Below the pieces are notes generated by a model. That model had not been told where the DNA came from. It saw only the letters and a list, made by a program, of their open reading frames with translations, and did no database searches. 64,000 bases of DNA. Source: JAGXTF01 sp044224315. GTDB taxonomy: Bacteria; Bacteroidota; Bacteroidia; NS11-12g; UBA955. The stretch is from NCBI GenBank assembly GCA_044224315.1, contig JBGAKR010000004.1:124001-188000 (forward strand). Reading direction: 5' to 3'. This document shows positions 8,897 through 15,960 of this stretch, in pieces. A program made the translations under genes and the position numbers. Every line of letters starts with the position of its first letter. Within the stretch, counting starts at the first letter, position 1.

Positions 8897-10138
8897 ATGG
8901 CAGTAGGGAATACAGATATTCTGGTAATAGGGGGTGGTGCGGCTGGTTTTTTTTCGGCCATACACGCCAAAGCAGGCCGGCAGAAGGCCCGTGTAATCAT
9001 TGCAGAGAAAACGCCTAAGTTGCTGAGCAAAGTGCTTGTGAGTGGAGGCGGACGCTGCAATGTGACCCATTACCAGCTCGACAATAACGAAATGATTACC
9101 CACTATCCGCGCGGACGTGGGGTTCTCAAATGGGCCTTGCGCAAATGGGGGGTTACCAATACCATTCGCTGGTTTGAAGCCCATAATGTGAAATTAAAAA
9201 CCGAAGAAGATGGGCGCATGTTTCCGGTTACCGACGATTCGCAAACCGTAGCCGATGCCCTGCTCGATACCGCACGCGAACTGGGCATAGAGGTAATGAC
9301 CAAATTGGGTATTGCCAAAATTGAGAAACAAAACAATGTATTTCTCATTACCACCGAAAAAGGTGAAACCTTTGAAAGCAGAGCCGTAATAATTGCCGCC
9401 GGTGGATATACCAAACCCGAGCATTATCAATACCTGGCCGATATGGGCTTAACCATAGTGCCCCCTGCCCCATCGCTGTTTACTTTTAATATACCCGATA
9501 AAAAACTGCACGAACTGATGGGCATTTCAACCTTTGGGAGCAAAGTAAAAGTAGCAGGTACGCCGGATTGGTACGAAGGGCCCATGCTTATTACCCATTG
9601 GGGACTTAGCGGCCCGGCAGTGCTCAAAGCTTCGGCCTGGCTGGCGCATGATTTACAAGCAGCAGATTACAAATACACCGTGCTTACCGATTGGACCGGG
9701 ATGGGAGAAGAAGCTGCGCGCGAAGTATTTGCCTCTTCGCTGTTGATGCACAGTGCAAAAAAAATATCCAATACCAATCCGTTTGACCTGCCCGGTAGAC
9801 TTTGGGACTATATATTAGAAAAAGCCCGTGTAAGCCCCGATAAATTGTGCCGCGATTTGTCCAAACCCGATAAAAACCGCATTATTGAAAACAGTGTGCG
9901 CTGCGAGTTTAAGGCCAAAGGGAAAACCACATTTAAAGAAGAATTTGTAACCGCAGGTGGGGTATCCACCTCAGATATAGACCACGATACCATGGGGGCC
10001 AAGCAAATACCCGGATTGTTTTTTGCCGGTGAAATATTGGATATCGACGGAGTAACCGGGGGGTATAATTTTCAGGCAGCCTGGGCTACCGGCTATGTGG
10101 CAGGCAGCAGTGCAGGCAAATACCTCATTGGGGGATAA
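8897..10138 (+). CDS. NAD(P)/FAD-dependent oxidoreductase, HI0933/BaiN (YhiN) family
   Basis: A 413-residue flavoprotein. The N-terminal Rossmann motif is VIGGGAAGFFSAIHA. The family signature VSGGGRCNVTH follows about 45 residues later, and a second dinucleotide strand AVIIAAGGYTKPEH comes later still. The C-terminal FAD-binding segment reads GLFFAGEILDIDGVTGGYNF. Family members include 3-dehydro-bile-acid reductase and poorly characterised aminoacetone-oxidase-like proteins, so the substrate cannot be given. The start was set to the ATG at 8897, which begins just before the Rossmann strand and downstream of the promoter box. Confidence 0.85.
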   Translation: MAVGNTDILVIGGGAAGFFSAIHAKAGRQKARVIIAEKTPKLLSKVLVSGGGRCNVTHYQLDNNEMITHYPRGRGVLKWALRKWGVTNTIRWFEAHNVKLKTEEDGRMFPVTDDSQTVADALLDTARELGIEVMTKLGIAKIEKQNNVFLITTEKGETFESRAVIIAAGGYTKPEHYQYLADMGLTIVPPAPSLFTFNIPDKKLHELMGISTFGSKVKVAGTPDWYEGPMLITHWGLSGPAVLKASAWLAHDLQAADYKYTVLTDWTGMGEEAAREVFASSLLMHSAKKISNTNPFDLPGRLWDYILEKARVSPDKLCRDLSKPDKNRIIENSVRCEFKAKGKTTFKEEFVTAGGVSTSDIDHDTMGAKQIPGLFFAGEILDIDGVTGGYNFQAAWATGYVAGSSAGKYLIGG

Positions 10139-10171
10139 TACAGCCCTGATAAGCCCTCCAATCAAATGGCG

Positions 10172-10179
10172 TATATTTG
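10172..10179 (+). promoter_or_regulatory. -7 box TATATTTG of the methyltransferase gene
   Basis: Exact TAnnTTTG. Only 6 nt separate it from the ATG at 10186, so the transcript is probably leaderless. The TTG at 10177 overlaps the box and is not a credible start. Confidence 0.6.
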
Positions 10180-10185
10180 CCCCTG

Positions 10186-10917
10186 ATGCAATACAGAGAA
10201 ACCCTCTATTCCAATTATCACAGCACCCAAAGCGGACGGGCATCCGGCACCGATGCACGCAGTTTATTTGAACGGGAGAAACGCCAATTTACCCGCGAAA
10301 TACTGCCCCTGTTGCGAGTTGTATCGAAAGATGCCGTGATATTCGACATGGGCTGTGGCAGCGGTAGTTTGCTCAAAGCTTTGCAGGAAAATGGTTTTCA
10401 AAATGCAACGGGTATGGATATCAGCCCGGAACAAGTGAAAGTAGCCGGCGAAATGGGGGTTAAAAATGTAAGTCTGGGTGATGCATTAAAATTTGTAGCC
10501 GACAATAAAGGTAAATTCGATGTGCTTACCGGTATGGATATTATTGAGCATTTTACCAAAAACGAATTGGTAGAATTACTGCAAAATATTAAACAAAGCT
10601 TAAAACCCGGTGGATTTGCCATTTTTCGCACGCCCAATTTAGATGGCTATTTATCTACCGTATTTGCCAATGGCGATTTTACCCACGAAAATTATATGAA
10701 TGCCAGCAGTGCCCAGCAAGTATGTATGGCCTGCGGATTTAAAAATGTGGAAGTAAAACCCGGGGTAATGTTTATTGAAAATCCGCTGAAAGAAATCATC
10801 AGAAAAATGCTGTGGTTTGGATTAAACCTGCGCTTAAAACTGGCCCTGATGGCCACGGCCCGCAGCAGTAAAAATGTGTATTTTAGTCCGAATATGGTAA
10901 TAATTGCCAAAGTTTAG
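10186..10917 (+). CDS. Class I SAM-dependent methyltransferase
   Basis: A 243-residue protein with the Rossmann methyltransferase series: motif I VIFDMGCGSGSLLKAL near residue 50, an acidic motif II region ATGMDISPEQVKVA, FDVLTGMDIIEHF, and motif III KPGGFAIFRTPN. The sequence after the core (FKNVEVKPGVMF) and the basic C-terminus fit methyltransferases of the UbiE/glycan-associated type. The N-terminus (YSNYHSTQSGRASGTDARSLFE) is like small-molecule or glycan methyltransferases in this phylum. The substrate is unknown. The two genes before it have different promoters, so an operon is unlikely. Confidence 0.85.
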   Translation: MQYRETLYSNYHSTQSGRASGTDARSLFEREKRQFTREILPLLRVVSKDAVIFDMGCGSGSLLKALQENGFQNATGMDISPEQVKVAGEMGVKNVSLGDALKFVADNKGKFDVLTGMDIIEHFTKNELVELLQNIKQSLKPGGFAIFRTPNLDGYLSTVFANGDFTHENYMNASSAQQVCMACGFKNVEVKPGVMFIENPLKEIIRKMLWFGLNLRLKLALMATARSSKNVYFSPNMVIIAKV

Positions 10918-11050
10918 AAATTATTATTTTGATTTTCATTCAGATTAAAATTTGATATTATTTAATTAACACAATCTTGAACAGCATTCCTTTTTCGCTC
11001 AAAATCAATGCTTTGAAAGCAATTGCTTTATCAATTTTCTGTCAAAACCC

Positions 11051-11058
11051 TATTTTTG
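11051..11058 (+). promoter_or_regulatory. -7 box TATTTTTG before a lipoprotein gene
   Basis: Exact TAnnTTTG, 47 nt before the ATG at 11106. Confidence 0.45.
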
Positions 11059-11105
11059 CAAAATAATTTTGAGGGGTGAGGCAAATAAAATTGTTTAAAG
11101 GGTAC

Positions 11106-11570
11106 ATGCGTTGGATTTTGTCAATTTTTGCGATAGCTGTGTTGTGTAGTTGCAACATTTCGGCCAATAAAACCATACCCACCGTGCATGCAGCCATGCC
11201 GAAACCCTGGCAGATGGTGCATTATGAAGAAGAATTTTTGCCTTATAACGGCGATCCGATTGATGTAACCCTGATTACCAATAAAAAAGATTTGGTGGGA
11301 TTGCTAAAATGGAAAGGTGTAGACACGGGTTACCATCAGGTATTTGACATGGAACGTGAAAATCTGGTAGTTACATACCGCCCGGAGAATGATGGTTCTA
11401 AGCGCTACAGTTTGTGGATGCAACCCCAATCCTCTACCCTGTATGTAAAGAAAGAAGATTTGGAAGGTTACGGCTATAAAGGAAAACGCACACCCTCTTA
11501 TTTGTATTTTTACCGCATACCCAAAAATACCGAAAACTACACGGTAATGGAGCAGGAAACCCATCGCTAA
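11106..11570 (+). CDS. Hypothetical lipoprotein
   Basis: A 154-residue protein from the ATG at 11106: MRWILSIFAIAVLCSC, a compact lipoprotein signal with lipobox LCSC and Cys16. A GTG 30 nt earlier is possible but would lengthen the n-region. The body is a small mixed alpha/beta domain with a DLVGLLKWKGVDTGYHQVF stretch and a C-terminal strand pair (TLYVKKEDLEGYGY, SYLYFYRIPK). I do not recognise a family. It has its own upstream promoter box and no operon partner. Confidence 0.65.
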   Translation: MRWILSIFAIAVLCSCNISANKTIPTVHAAMPKPWQMVHYEEEFLPYNGDPIDVTLITNKKDLVGLLKWKGVDTGYHQVFDMERENLVVTYRPENDGSKRYSLWMQPQSSTLYVKKEDLEGYGYKGKRTPSYLYFYRIPKNTENYTVMEQETHR

Positions 11571-11636
11571 ATCCTGCCGTACAAGCTGCATTGTCTTTAC
11601 AGAATGTTCATTTAAACTGATTTTAAAATCAGCGCT

Positions 11637-11644
11637 TATCTTTG
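11637..11644 (+). promoter_or_regulatory. -7 box TATCTTTG of the SDR gene
   Basis: Exact TAnnTTTG, 7 nt before the ATG at 11652. Confidence 0.6.
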
Positions 11645-11651
11645 CTCCCAG

Positions 11652-12416
11652 ATGAAACCCATTGCTTTCATAACCGGAGCCAGCAGCGGAATAGGTATGG
11701 CCTGTGCCCGATTGTTTGCCGAAAATGGCTATAACTTAATTCTGAATGCCCGCCGTGCCGACCGTTTGGCCGCATTGGAAACCGAACTAAAAGATCAGTA
11801 CCATACCCAAATTTTATTGCTGCCTTTTGATGTGCGAAACCGCAGTGAGGTAGAAAATGCAATCCAAAGCATACCGGCCGAGTTCAAATCCATTGATGTA
11901 TTGGTAAACAACGCCGGCCTGGCGCGTGGATTATCGGCATTTTTTGAGGGCAATCCCGACCATTGGGACAGCATGATTGATACAAATATTAAAGGTTTGC
12001 TCTACGTTTCGCGCAATGTGGCACCCATGATGATCGAAAATGGCAAAGGCCATATCATCAATATTGGCTCTATAGCGGGCAAAGAGGTGTACGACAAAGG
12101 CAATGTATACTGCAGCACCAAACATGCGGTAGATGCATTGAATAGAAGCATGAGACTAGAACTAAGTGCCAAAGGCATTAGGGTAACAGCGGTAAATCCG
12201 GGTGCGGTGGAAACGGAGTTTAGCATAGTGCGTTTTGACGGAGACGAAGAACGCGCCAAAACTGTGTATAAAGGCTTTGAAAATCTGATAGCAGCGGATA
12301 TTGCTGATGCGGTTTACTGGGCTGCCAGCCGACCCAAGCATGTAAATATTAATGACATCATTATTATGCCAACTGCGCAGCCAATGGCAGGGATGATCCA
12401 TCGGAAGAATGTTTAA
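11652..12416 (+). CDS. Short-chain dehydrogenase, YdfG-like (NADP-dependent hydroxy acid dehydrogenase type)
   Basis: A 254-residue classical SDR. The cofactor motif is TGASSGIG at residues 8-15, followed by LNARRADRL (an Arg pair favouring NADP), the NNAGLA motif near 88, and the catalytic YCSTK with Tyr near 153 and Lys near 157. The serine is in NIGSIAGKEVYDKGN. The C-terminus (VYWAASRPKHVNINDIIIMP) is typical of the YdfG group, which acts on serine, L-allo-threonine and 3-hydroxy acids; the substrate here is not proven. It is followed by a repeat element that holds a strong terminator-like hairpin. Confidence 0.88.
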   Translation: MKPIAFITGASSGIGMACARLFAENGYNLILNARRADRLAALETELKDQYHTQILLLPFDVRNRSEVENAIQSIPAEFKSIDVLVNNAGLARGLSAFFEGNPDHWDSMIDTNIKGLLYVSRNVAPMMIENGKGHIINIGSIAGKEVYDKGNVYCSTKHAVDALNRSMRLELSAKGIRVTAVNPGAVETEFSIVRFDGDEERAKTVYKGFENLIAADIADAVYWAASRPKHVNINDIIIMPTAQPMAGMIHRKNV

Positions 12417-12440
12417 GGTTTAACGAACAGCCGGATTTAA

Positions 12441-12620
12441 TTGTGAATTGCAAATGGTGAATTGTGAATGCTACAGCCTATGTTTCCAGAATTATACAAT
12501 CAATTGAAAAACGAATTTTTTATCGCTAACGCGATAAAAAAAGACTGGTTTATTCGAATCTCTTTTGAAACAAAAAAACATGGCTTTCGCTATTCCCCAT
12601 TCCCTATCCCCTATTCCCTC
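12441..12620. repeat. Intergenic element with paired microsatellite arms and central hairpin
   Basis: The left arm (12441-12470) is made of degenerate TTGTGAATTG units ending in GCTACAGCC (12470-12478). The right side begins GGCTTTCGC (12582-12590) and runs into TATTCCCCATTCCC-type 8-mers (12591-12620). The inner ends face each other as imperfect inverted repeats. The centre holds an 11-bp hairpin. The right arm stops 7 nt before the next ATG (12628). The same architecture is seen at 27730-28073 and 28676-28976. Confidence 0.65.
12516..12541. terminator. Perfect 11-bp hairpin, bidirectional terminator-like
   Basis: TTTTTTATCGC (12516-12526), loop TAAC, GCGATAAAAAA (12531-12541). The A and T tracts belong to the stem, so it could terminate in either direction. 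It lies 99 nt past the SDR stop codon. Confidence 0.55.
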
Positions 12621-12627
12621 TACAAAA

Positions 12628-12957
12628 ATGAGTAACAAGAATAAAAAAAAAGACGGAATTGTATACAGTACCAACCCGGATTTTGAATACAATTTAAACG
12701 ACAACGACGAACCCGAAACCATGCCCCCATCGCAGCAAACCTTATATGTGCGCAAAGAAGTGCGCAATGGTAAACCCGTAGTAGTGGTAAAAGAATTTAT
12801 TGGCAAAAGCGATGATTTGCGCGAGTTGGAAAAGAAACTCAAGAATCACTGCGGCGTGGGCGGAACCAGTAAAGACGGCGAAATATTGATACAGGGCGAT
12901 AACAAAGAAAAAGTACAGTTGTTTTTGCAGAAAATGGGGTATAGAACCAAGGGGTAA
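12628..12957 (+). CDS. SUI1/YciH-like translation initiation factor
   Basis: A 109-residue protein with a Lys-rich N-terminal tail (MSNKNKKKDGIVYST) and a C-terminal SUI1 (eIF1-like) fold: LYVRKEVRNGKPVVVVKEF, LEKKLKNHCGVGGTSKDGE, then VQLFLQKMGYRTKG. The NGKPVTxVxGF- and CGxGGTxKDGxI-like motifs are the family hallmarks. In bacteria these YciH proteins bind the small ribosomal subunit. The start at 12628 was chosen because the preceding in-frame residues are encoded by the ATTCCC repeat arm and are not conserved-looking. Confidence 0.88.
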   Translation: MSNKNKKKDGIVYSTNPDFEYNLNDNDEPETMPPSQQTLYVRKEVRNGKPVVVVKEFIGKSDDLRELEKKLKNHCGVGGTSKDGEILIQGDNKEKVQLFLQKMGYRTKG

Positions 12958-13014
12958 GTATGTAATTATTTGAAGTATTTTGATTCTTGCTGTATTTTTC
13001 CTTTTTTTGTTTTT

Positions 13015-14205
13015 ATGGAAAATACAATTATAAATCAATCAGGCATTTATCGCAGTTCTTTTTTAATCTTGTCTAGGTTTATCAGCAGCCTCACATATTA
13101 TGGCGTGAAAGGAATTGTGCCCTTGTATATTTTTAAAGAATTACAACTAGAACGCAATCCGCAAAATGCATTGCTATATTTTTCGCTGATTACATTATTA
13201 CATAGCGGAAGTCAGTTTATCAGCGGAATTATTGCTGATCTGGTATTGGGAAATCGCCGAAGCATGATTTTGGGGAATTCCATAGCAATACTGGGCGGAA
13301 TTTCACTATGCATACAATCGGAAGTATTTTGCTTAATCGGCCTCATACTGCTAAGTTTTGGCATTGGCTATTCCAATCCGAATCAACTCGCCTGGTTAAT
13401 AAAAGACCTAGGTAGCAAACAGAAAAAAGACTGGGTTTTAACCCTGCAATTTACACTTATAAATATTGGAGCATTTTTTGGCCCTTTTCTATTCTCTAGC
13501 CTATCACAAAAAAGCATACTGATAGCCATGATAGCATGTGTGTTGCTATTAATAGCAAATTTGATAATCTCGATTTTATTGAAAGCAGAAAACTTTAAGG
13601 ATGAAACGCCAACTGTGAGGAATTTAAATTATTCGATATTGGTAGTAATAACGTGTACCCTGATTTTACCCGCGTTTTGGTTTATTTATAATTTCAATAA
13701 TTTAATTCATATTAATGCAGAAAATCATTTGGTTTCTGAAAAAGAATTACAATTATTAACGCCATTTATTGTTTCAATTTCAGGTATCATGCTAAGTATA
13801 CTTTGGGCATTTTTGCAAATCCGTACCCTGTTTAAAATAGCCATTGGATTTTTATTCCTTGGGCTTTCAACCTATTTGCTTAATGCAAGTTTGGATTGGG
13901 GACAAACCAATTTGTTCTATGCTGCCTTTTACATTTTTTCAATATCAGAAATATTGGTTATTCCTCTTATCATTTCAGCGATAGCACAGGAAATAAACAC
14001 AAAATATATAACCATTTTTTGTGGTGCATTGCCTGTTTTTGTTATGGTATCCAATAATTTATTACAGTCGATTTCAAATTCTGCCTTCCTCAATTCAGAA
14101 GGTATACAATCTGCAAATTTGGTTATTTGTGGTACTGTTTTGATAATCTTATTGTTATTTGGATATAAAGCCCGAACCCAGGAAAAAATGCCAAATTTTT
14201 CTTAA
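13015..14205 (+). CDS. POT/PTR-like major facilitator transporter
   Basis: A 397-residue polytopic protein with about 12 hydrophobic segments. SGIIADLVLGNRRSMILG near residue 75 matches the POT (proton-dependent oligopeptide transporter) GGxxADxxxGrxxTI motif. The segment RFISSLTYYGVKGIVPLYI aligns with the first-helix ExxERFxYYG motif, but both glutamates and the arginine are replaced, so normal proton coupling may be lost. The coding region is AT-rich and has more ATA and AAT codons than its neighbours. The ATG at 13015 is chosen because the residues before it resemble leader. A TATTTTTC sequence at 12993-13000 is a possible weak -7 box. Substrate unknown. Confidence 0.7.
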   Translation: MENTIINQSGIYRSSFLILSRFISSLTYYGVKGIVPLYIFKELQLERNPQNALLYFSLITLLHSGSQFISGIIADLVLGNRRSMILGNSIAILGGISLCIQSEVFCLIGLILLSFGIGYSNPNQLAWLIKDLGSKQKKDWVLTLQFTLINIGAFFGPFLFSSLSQKSILIAMIACVLLLIANLIISILLKAENFKDETPTVRNLNYSILVVITCTLILPAFWFIYNFNNLIHINAENHLVSEKELQLLTPFIVSISGIMLSILWAFLQIRTLFKIAIGFLFLGLSTYLLNASLDWGQTNLFYAAFYIFSISEILVIPLIISAIAQEINTKYITIFCGALPVFVMVSNNLLQSISNSAFLNSEGIQSANLVICGTVLIILLLFGYKARTQEKMPNFS

Positions 14206-14245
14206 TTTTAAGAACCCCAAATCTTAGGGTTTCAATCACAAATGC

Positions 14246-14253
14246 TATATTCG
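14246..14253 (+). promoter_or_regulatory. -7 box TATATTCG before the VOC gene
   Basis: TTCG variant of TAnnTTTG, 23 nt before the ATG at 14277. Confidence 0.45.
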
Positions 14254-14276
14254 CCATTCAACAATAGATTAAAATC

Positions 14277-14669
14277 ATGGCAAGAGTTACCACTTACCTC
14301 AACTTTGCAGGCACTACAGAGGCCGCATTTACTTTCTACAAATCCGTATTTGGCGGAGATTACATTGGATACGGACTGAGTCGCTTTGGCGATGGCCCGC
14401 CGATGGAAGGTGCACCTCCAATGTCGGAAGAAACCAAAAAAATGATCATGCATGTAGAGTTGGCAACCATAGGCGGTCATTCTATCATGGGCTCTGATGC
14501 GCCGGCTGAATTTGGTTTTACGGTAAATCAGGGAAACAATTTCTACATCAATTTGGAAACCGATACCCGCGCCGAAGCTGATAAACTCTTTGCAGCCCTA
14601 TCAGAAGGCGGCACGGTTACAAGCCCTTTGCAAGAAATGTTTTGGGGTGCTTACTACGGAACTGATTAA
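14277..14669 (+). CDS. VOC family (PhnB-like) protein, C-terminally shortened
   Basis: A 130-residue glyoxalase-fold protein of the PhnB type. It begins ARVTTYLNFAGTTEAAFTFY and continues with SVFGGDYIGYGLSRF, a MHVELATIGGHSIMGSD strand, and NFYINLETDTRAEADKLFAA. The family normally ends WGAYYGxxxDxFGVxWM, whereas this protein stops after WGAYYGTD, so the last strand of about 12-15 residues is missing. The TAA lies inside an intergenic repeat arm (TTAATGTTTAATGTTAAATGG). Function of this subgroup is not established; it may be reduced or lost here. Confidence 0.82.
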   Translation: MARVTTYLNFAGTTEAAFTFYKSVFGGDYIGYGLSRFGDGPPMEGAPPMSEETKKMIMHVELATIGGHSIMGSDAPAEFGFTVNQGNNFYINLETDTRAEADKLFAALSEGGTVTSPLQEMFWGAYYGTD

Positions 14670-14686
14670 TGTTTAATGTTAAATGG
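14666..14686 (+). repeat. Short AATGTTT-type repeat arm at the VOC stop codon
   Basis: TTAATGTTTAATGTTAAATGG, beginning in the last sense codon of the VOC gene and supplying its stop codon. It resembles the outward arms of the elements at 12441, 27730 and 28676. An AGCC at about 14705-14708 might be the inner end, but no clear right arm is present. 14690-14810 otherwise holds nothing I can name. Confidence 0.4.
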
Positions 14687-14812
14687 AGTTGGTTGACACT
14701 GGTAGCCACGCCTGCTGCTTTTTGCCGCATTTCAACTTAGCTGGCTCTGCTACTAGCCCTATGAATAGCCTTAAGAAAAATACATAATTTATTGCATATT
14801 AAATTCATAAAT

Positions 14813-14838
14813 AAAAAGGGTACTTACGAACCCTTTTT
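14813..14838. terminator. Bidirectional intrinsic terminator
   Basis: A perfect 9-bp stem AAAAAGGGT (14813-14821) / ACCCTTTTT (14830-14838) with an 8-nt loop. The minus-strand reading follows the stop of the gene at 14845 by 6 nt, and the A/T tracts allow termination in both directions. Confidence 0.75.
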
Positions 14839-14844
14839 GTTTTG

Positions 14845-15462
14845 CTAAGCGGGAGTTAATTGAGTTGTTTTGGCCATATTTATGGATTGCTCAGAAAGAA
14901 ACCTTTCAAATTCTTCTTGCGACATATGCATATCACCTGAACGATTTAAAAAATGTCCTAAAAAATTATTGGGATATATGGACAATGTTCCCAACTTGGG
15001 ATTGGCCAAAATACTGATGCGCCGGCTCCAGCGATATGAAATCCCTATGGGGAAATTTATAATTTCTTTATCATTTACATATAGATTAGTTTCGTATTTA
15101 TATCGCAACCATAATTGCAATAGTACAAATGGATAAATGATGTATAAGGTACTGGTAATAATTTTGTTTTCACCTTTAATTGTAAAATAGACAATTGCGA
15201 CGGTGAATAATACAAACATCAGTATCATTACTACAGCACTTCCTTTGTTATTTCCGGTTTTTAACAACTTGTATATTTTGTAGTTGCCCGATTTTATCCG
15301 GGAATAAAAAAACCAATATTCTACTATTGAAAACAGGAGAAAAATCAAAGCGAAAATGTTAAAAATACTCATGGTTTCATTTTTAGGCAACCATCTTTGT
15401 GTATATATCCCAACAAAGAATAAAGCCAAAATTATCATTCTTAAGATTCTAAAATATTGCAT
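14845..15462 (-). CDS. Hypothetical inner-membrane protein
   Basis: A 205-residue protein with four predicted membrane segments: MIILALFFVGIYTQ, FNIFALIFLLFSIVEYWFF, VVMILMFVLFTVAIVYF and LYIIYPFVLLQLWL. A soluble C-terminal tail of about 85 residues follows, containing ISYRWSRRISILANPKLGTL and MSQEEFERFLSEQ. No family recognised. A TATATTTG box ends 4 nt before the ATG and a strong terminator follows the stop, so it is a single-gene unit. Confidence 0.7.
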   Translation of the reverse strand: MQYFRILRMIILALFFVGIYTQRWLPKNETMSIFNIFALIFLLFSIVEYWFFYSRIKSGNYKIYKLLKTGNNKGSAVVMILMFVLFTVAIVYFTIKGENKIITSTLYIIYPFVLLQLWLRYKYETNLYVNDKEIINFPIGISYRWSRRISILANPKLGTLSIYPNNFLGHFLNRSGDMHMSQEEFERFLSEQSINMAKTTQLTPA

Positions 15463-15466
15463 ATTA

Positions 15467-15474
15467 CAAATATA
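15467..15474 (-). promoter_or_regulatory. -7 box TATATTTG of the membrane-protein gene
   Basis: Exact TAnnTTTG on the minus strand, 4 nt before the ATG at 15462; leaderless pattern. Confidence 0.6.
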
Positions 15475-15542
15475 AGAAGTTTAGGAGATGGGTGCAATAG
15501 TTTTCCGCTTACTTTGTTAAGTAAGTCGGAGGTTGAATAGTT

Positions 15543-15641
15543 GATTAGCGTATTAGCGGGATTCGGTGAATAGAATATTAGAGTATTGGGCAAATGGAGG
15601 AATAGCAGATTGGGTATTCTATAAGTGGGGCAATGCAACAG
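15543..15641 (+). repeat. 8-nt periodic arm (ATTAG/ATTGG type) ending near GCAACAG
   Basis: Consecutive degenerate 8-mers (GATTAGCG, TATTAGCG, GGATTCGG, then AATATTAG, AGTATTGG, GCAAATGG, AGGAATAG, CAGATTGG) run from 15543 to about 15620. GCAACAG at 15635-15641 is the expected inner end of this element type. The facing GGCTG copies are at 15877-15942. The gap 15463-15960 holds only this, the 11-bp tandem tract and unremarkable sequence; I support no gene in it. Confidence 0.45.
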
Positions 15642-15876
15642 AGTGTATTTGCATATTTCGGTATCTGTGCCTTTCCATTTGAAAATTTGCAGCGATTTGA
15701 TTTATCATTCACATTTTCCGAAGCAATACAAACGCAGAGTGTCACAGGATAATGTTTAGCACGACAGCGCAATTAAATTTAAAAAAAGAAGGTGCCAACC
15801 GACCACTAAAAGTCTTCGATAAAGTCAGCTCTATATCCGAGATCAAAGATCCAGAATCTGTTATCATCTGCTCATC

Positions 15877-15942
15877 GGCTGTCTTTCGGCTGCTCATCGG
15901 CTGTTCGTCGGCTGTCTTTCGGCTGTCTTTCGGCTGTTAATA
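15877..15942 (+). repeat. 11-bp tandem repeat, six copies (GGCTGTCTTTC)
   Basis: GGCTG starts at 15877, 15888, 15899, 15910, 15921 and 15932, exactly 11 bp apart. Units are GGCTGTCTTTC (three times), GGCTGCTCATC, GGCTGTTCGTC and a last GGCTGTTAATA. An AACTCTTAACTCTAAACT tail follows and runs to the stop codon of the large outer-membrane protein gene (minus strand). Confidence 0.88.
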
Positions 15943-15960
15943 AAACTCTTAACTCTAAAC

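Noticed and set aside
12492..12842. 116-codon minus-strand frame over the SUI1-like gene
   Set aside because: Antisense to the SUI1-like gene and to a repeat element; low-complexity residues without motif.
15752..15940. 62-codon plus-strand frame in the 15.5-15.9 kb gap
   Set aside because: The second half is the translated 11-bp tandem tract; no start context or similarity.
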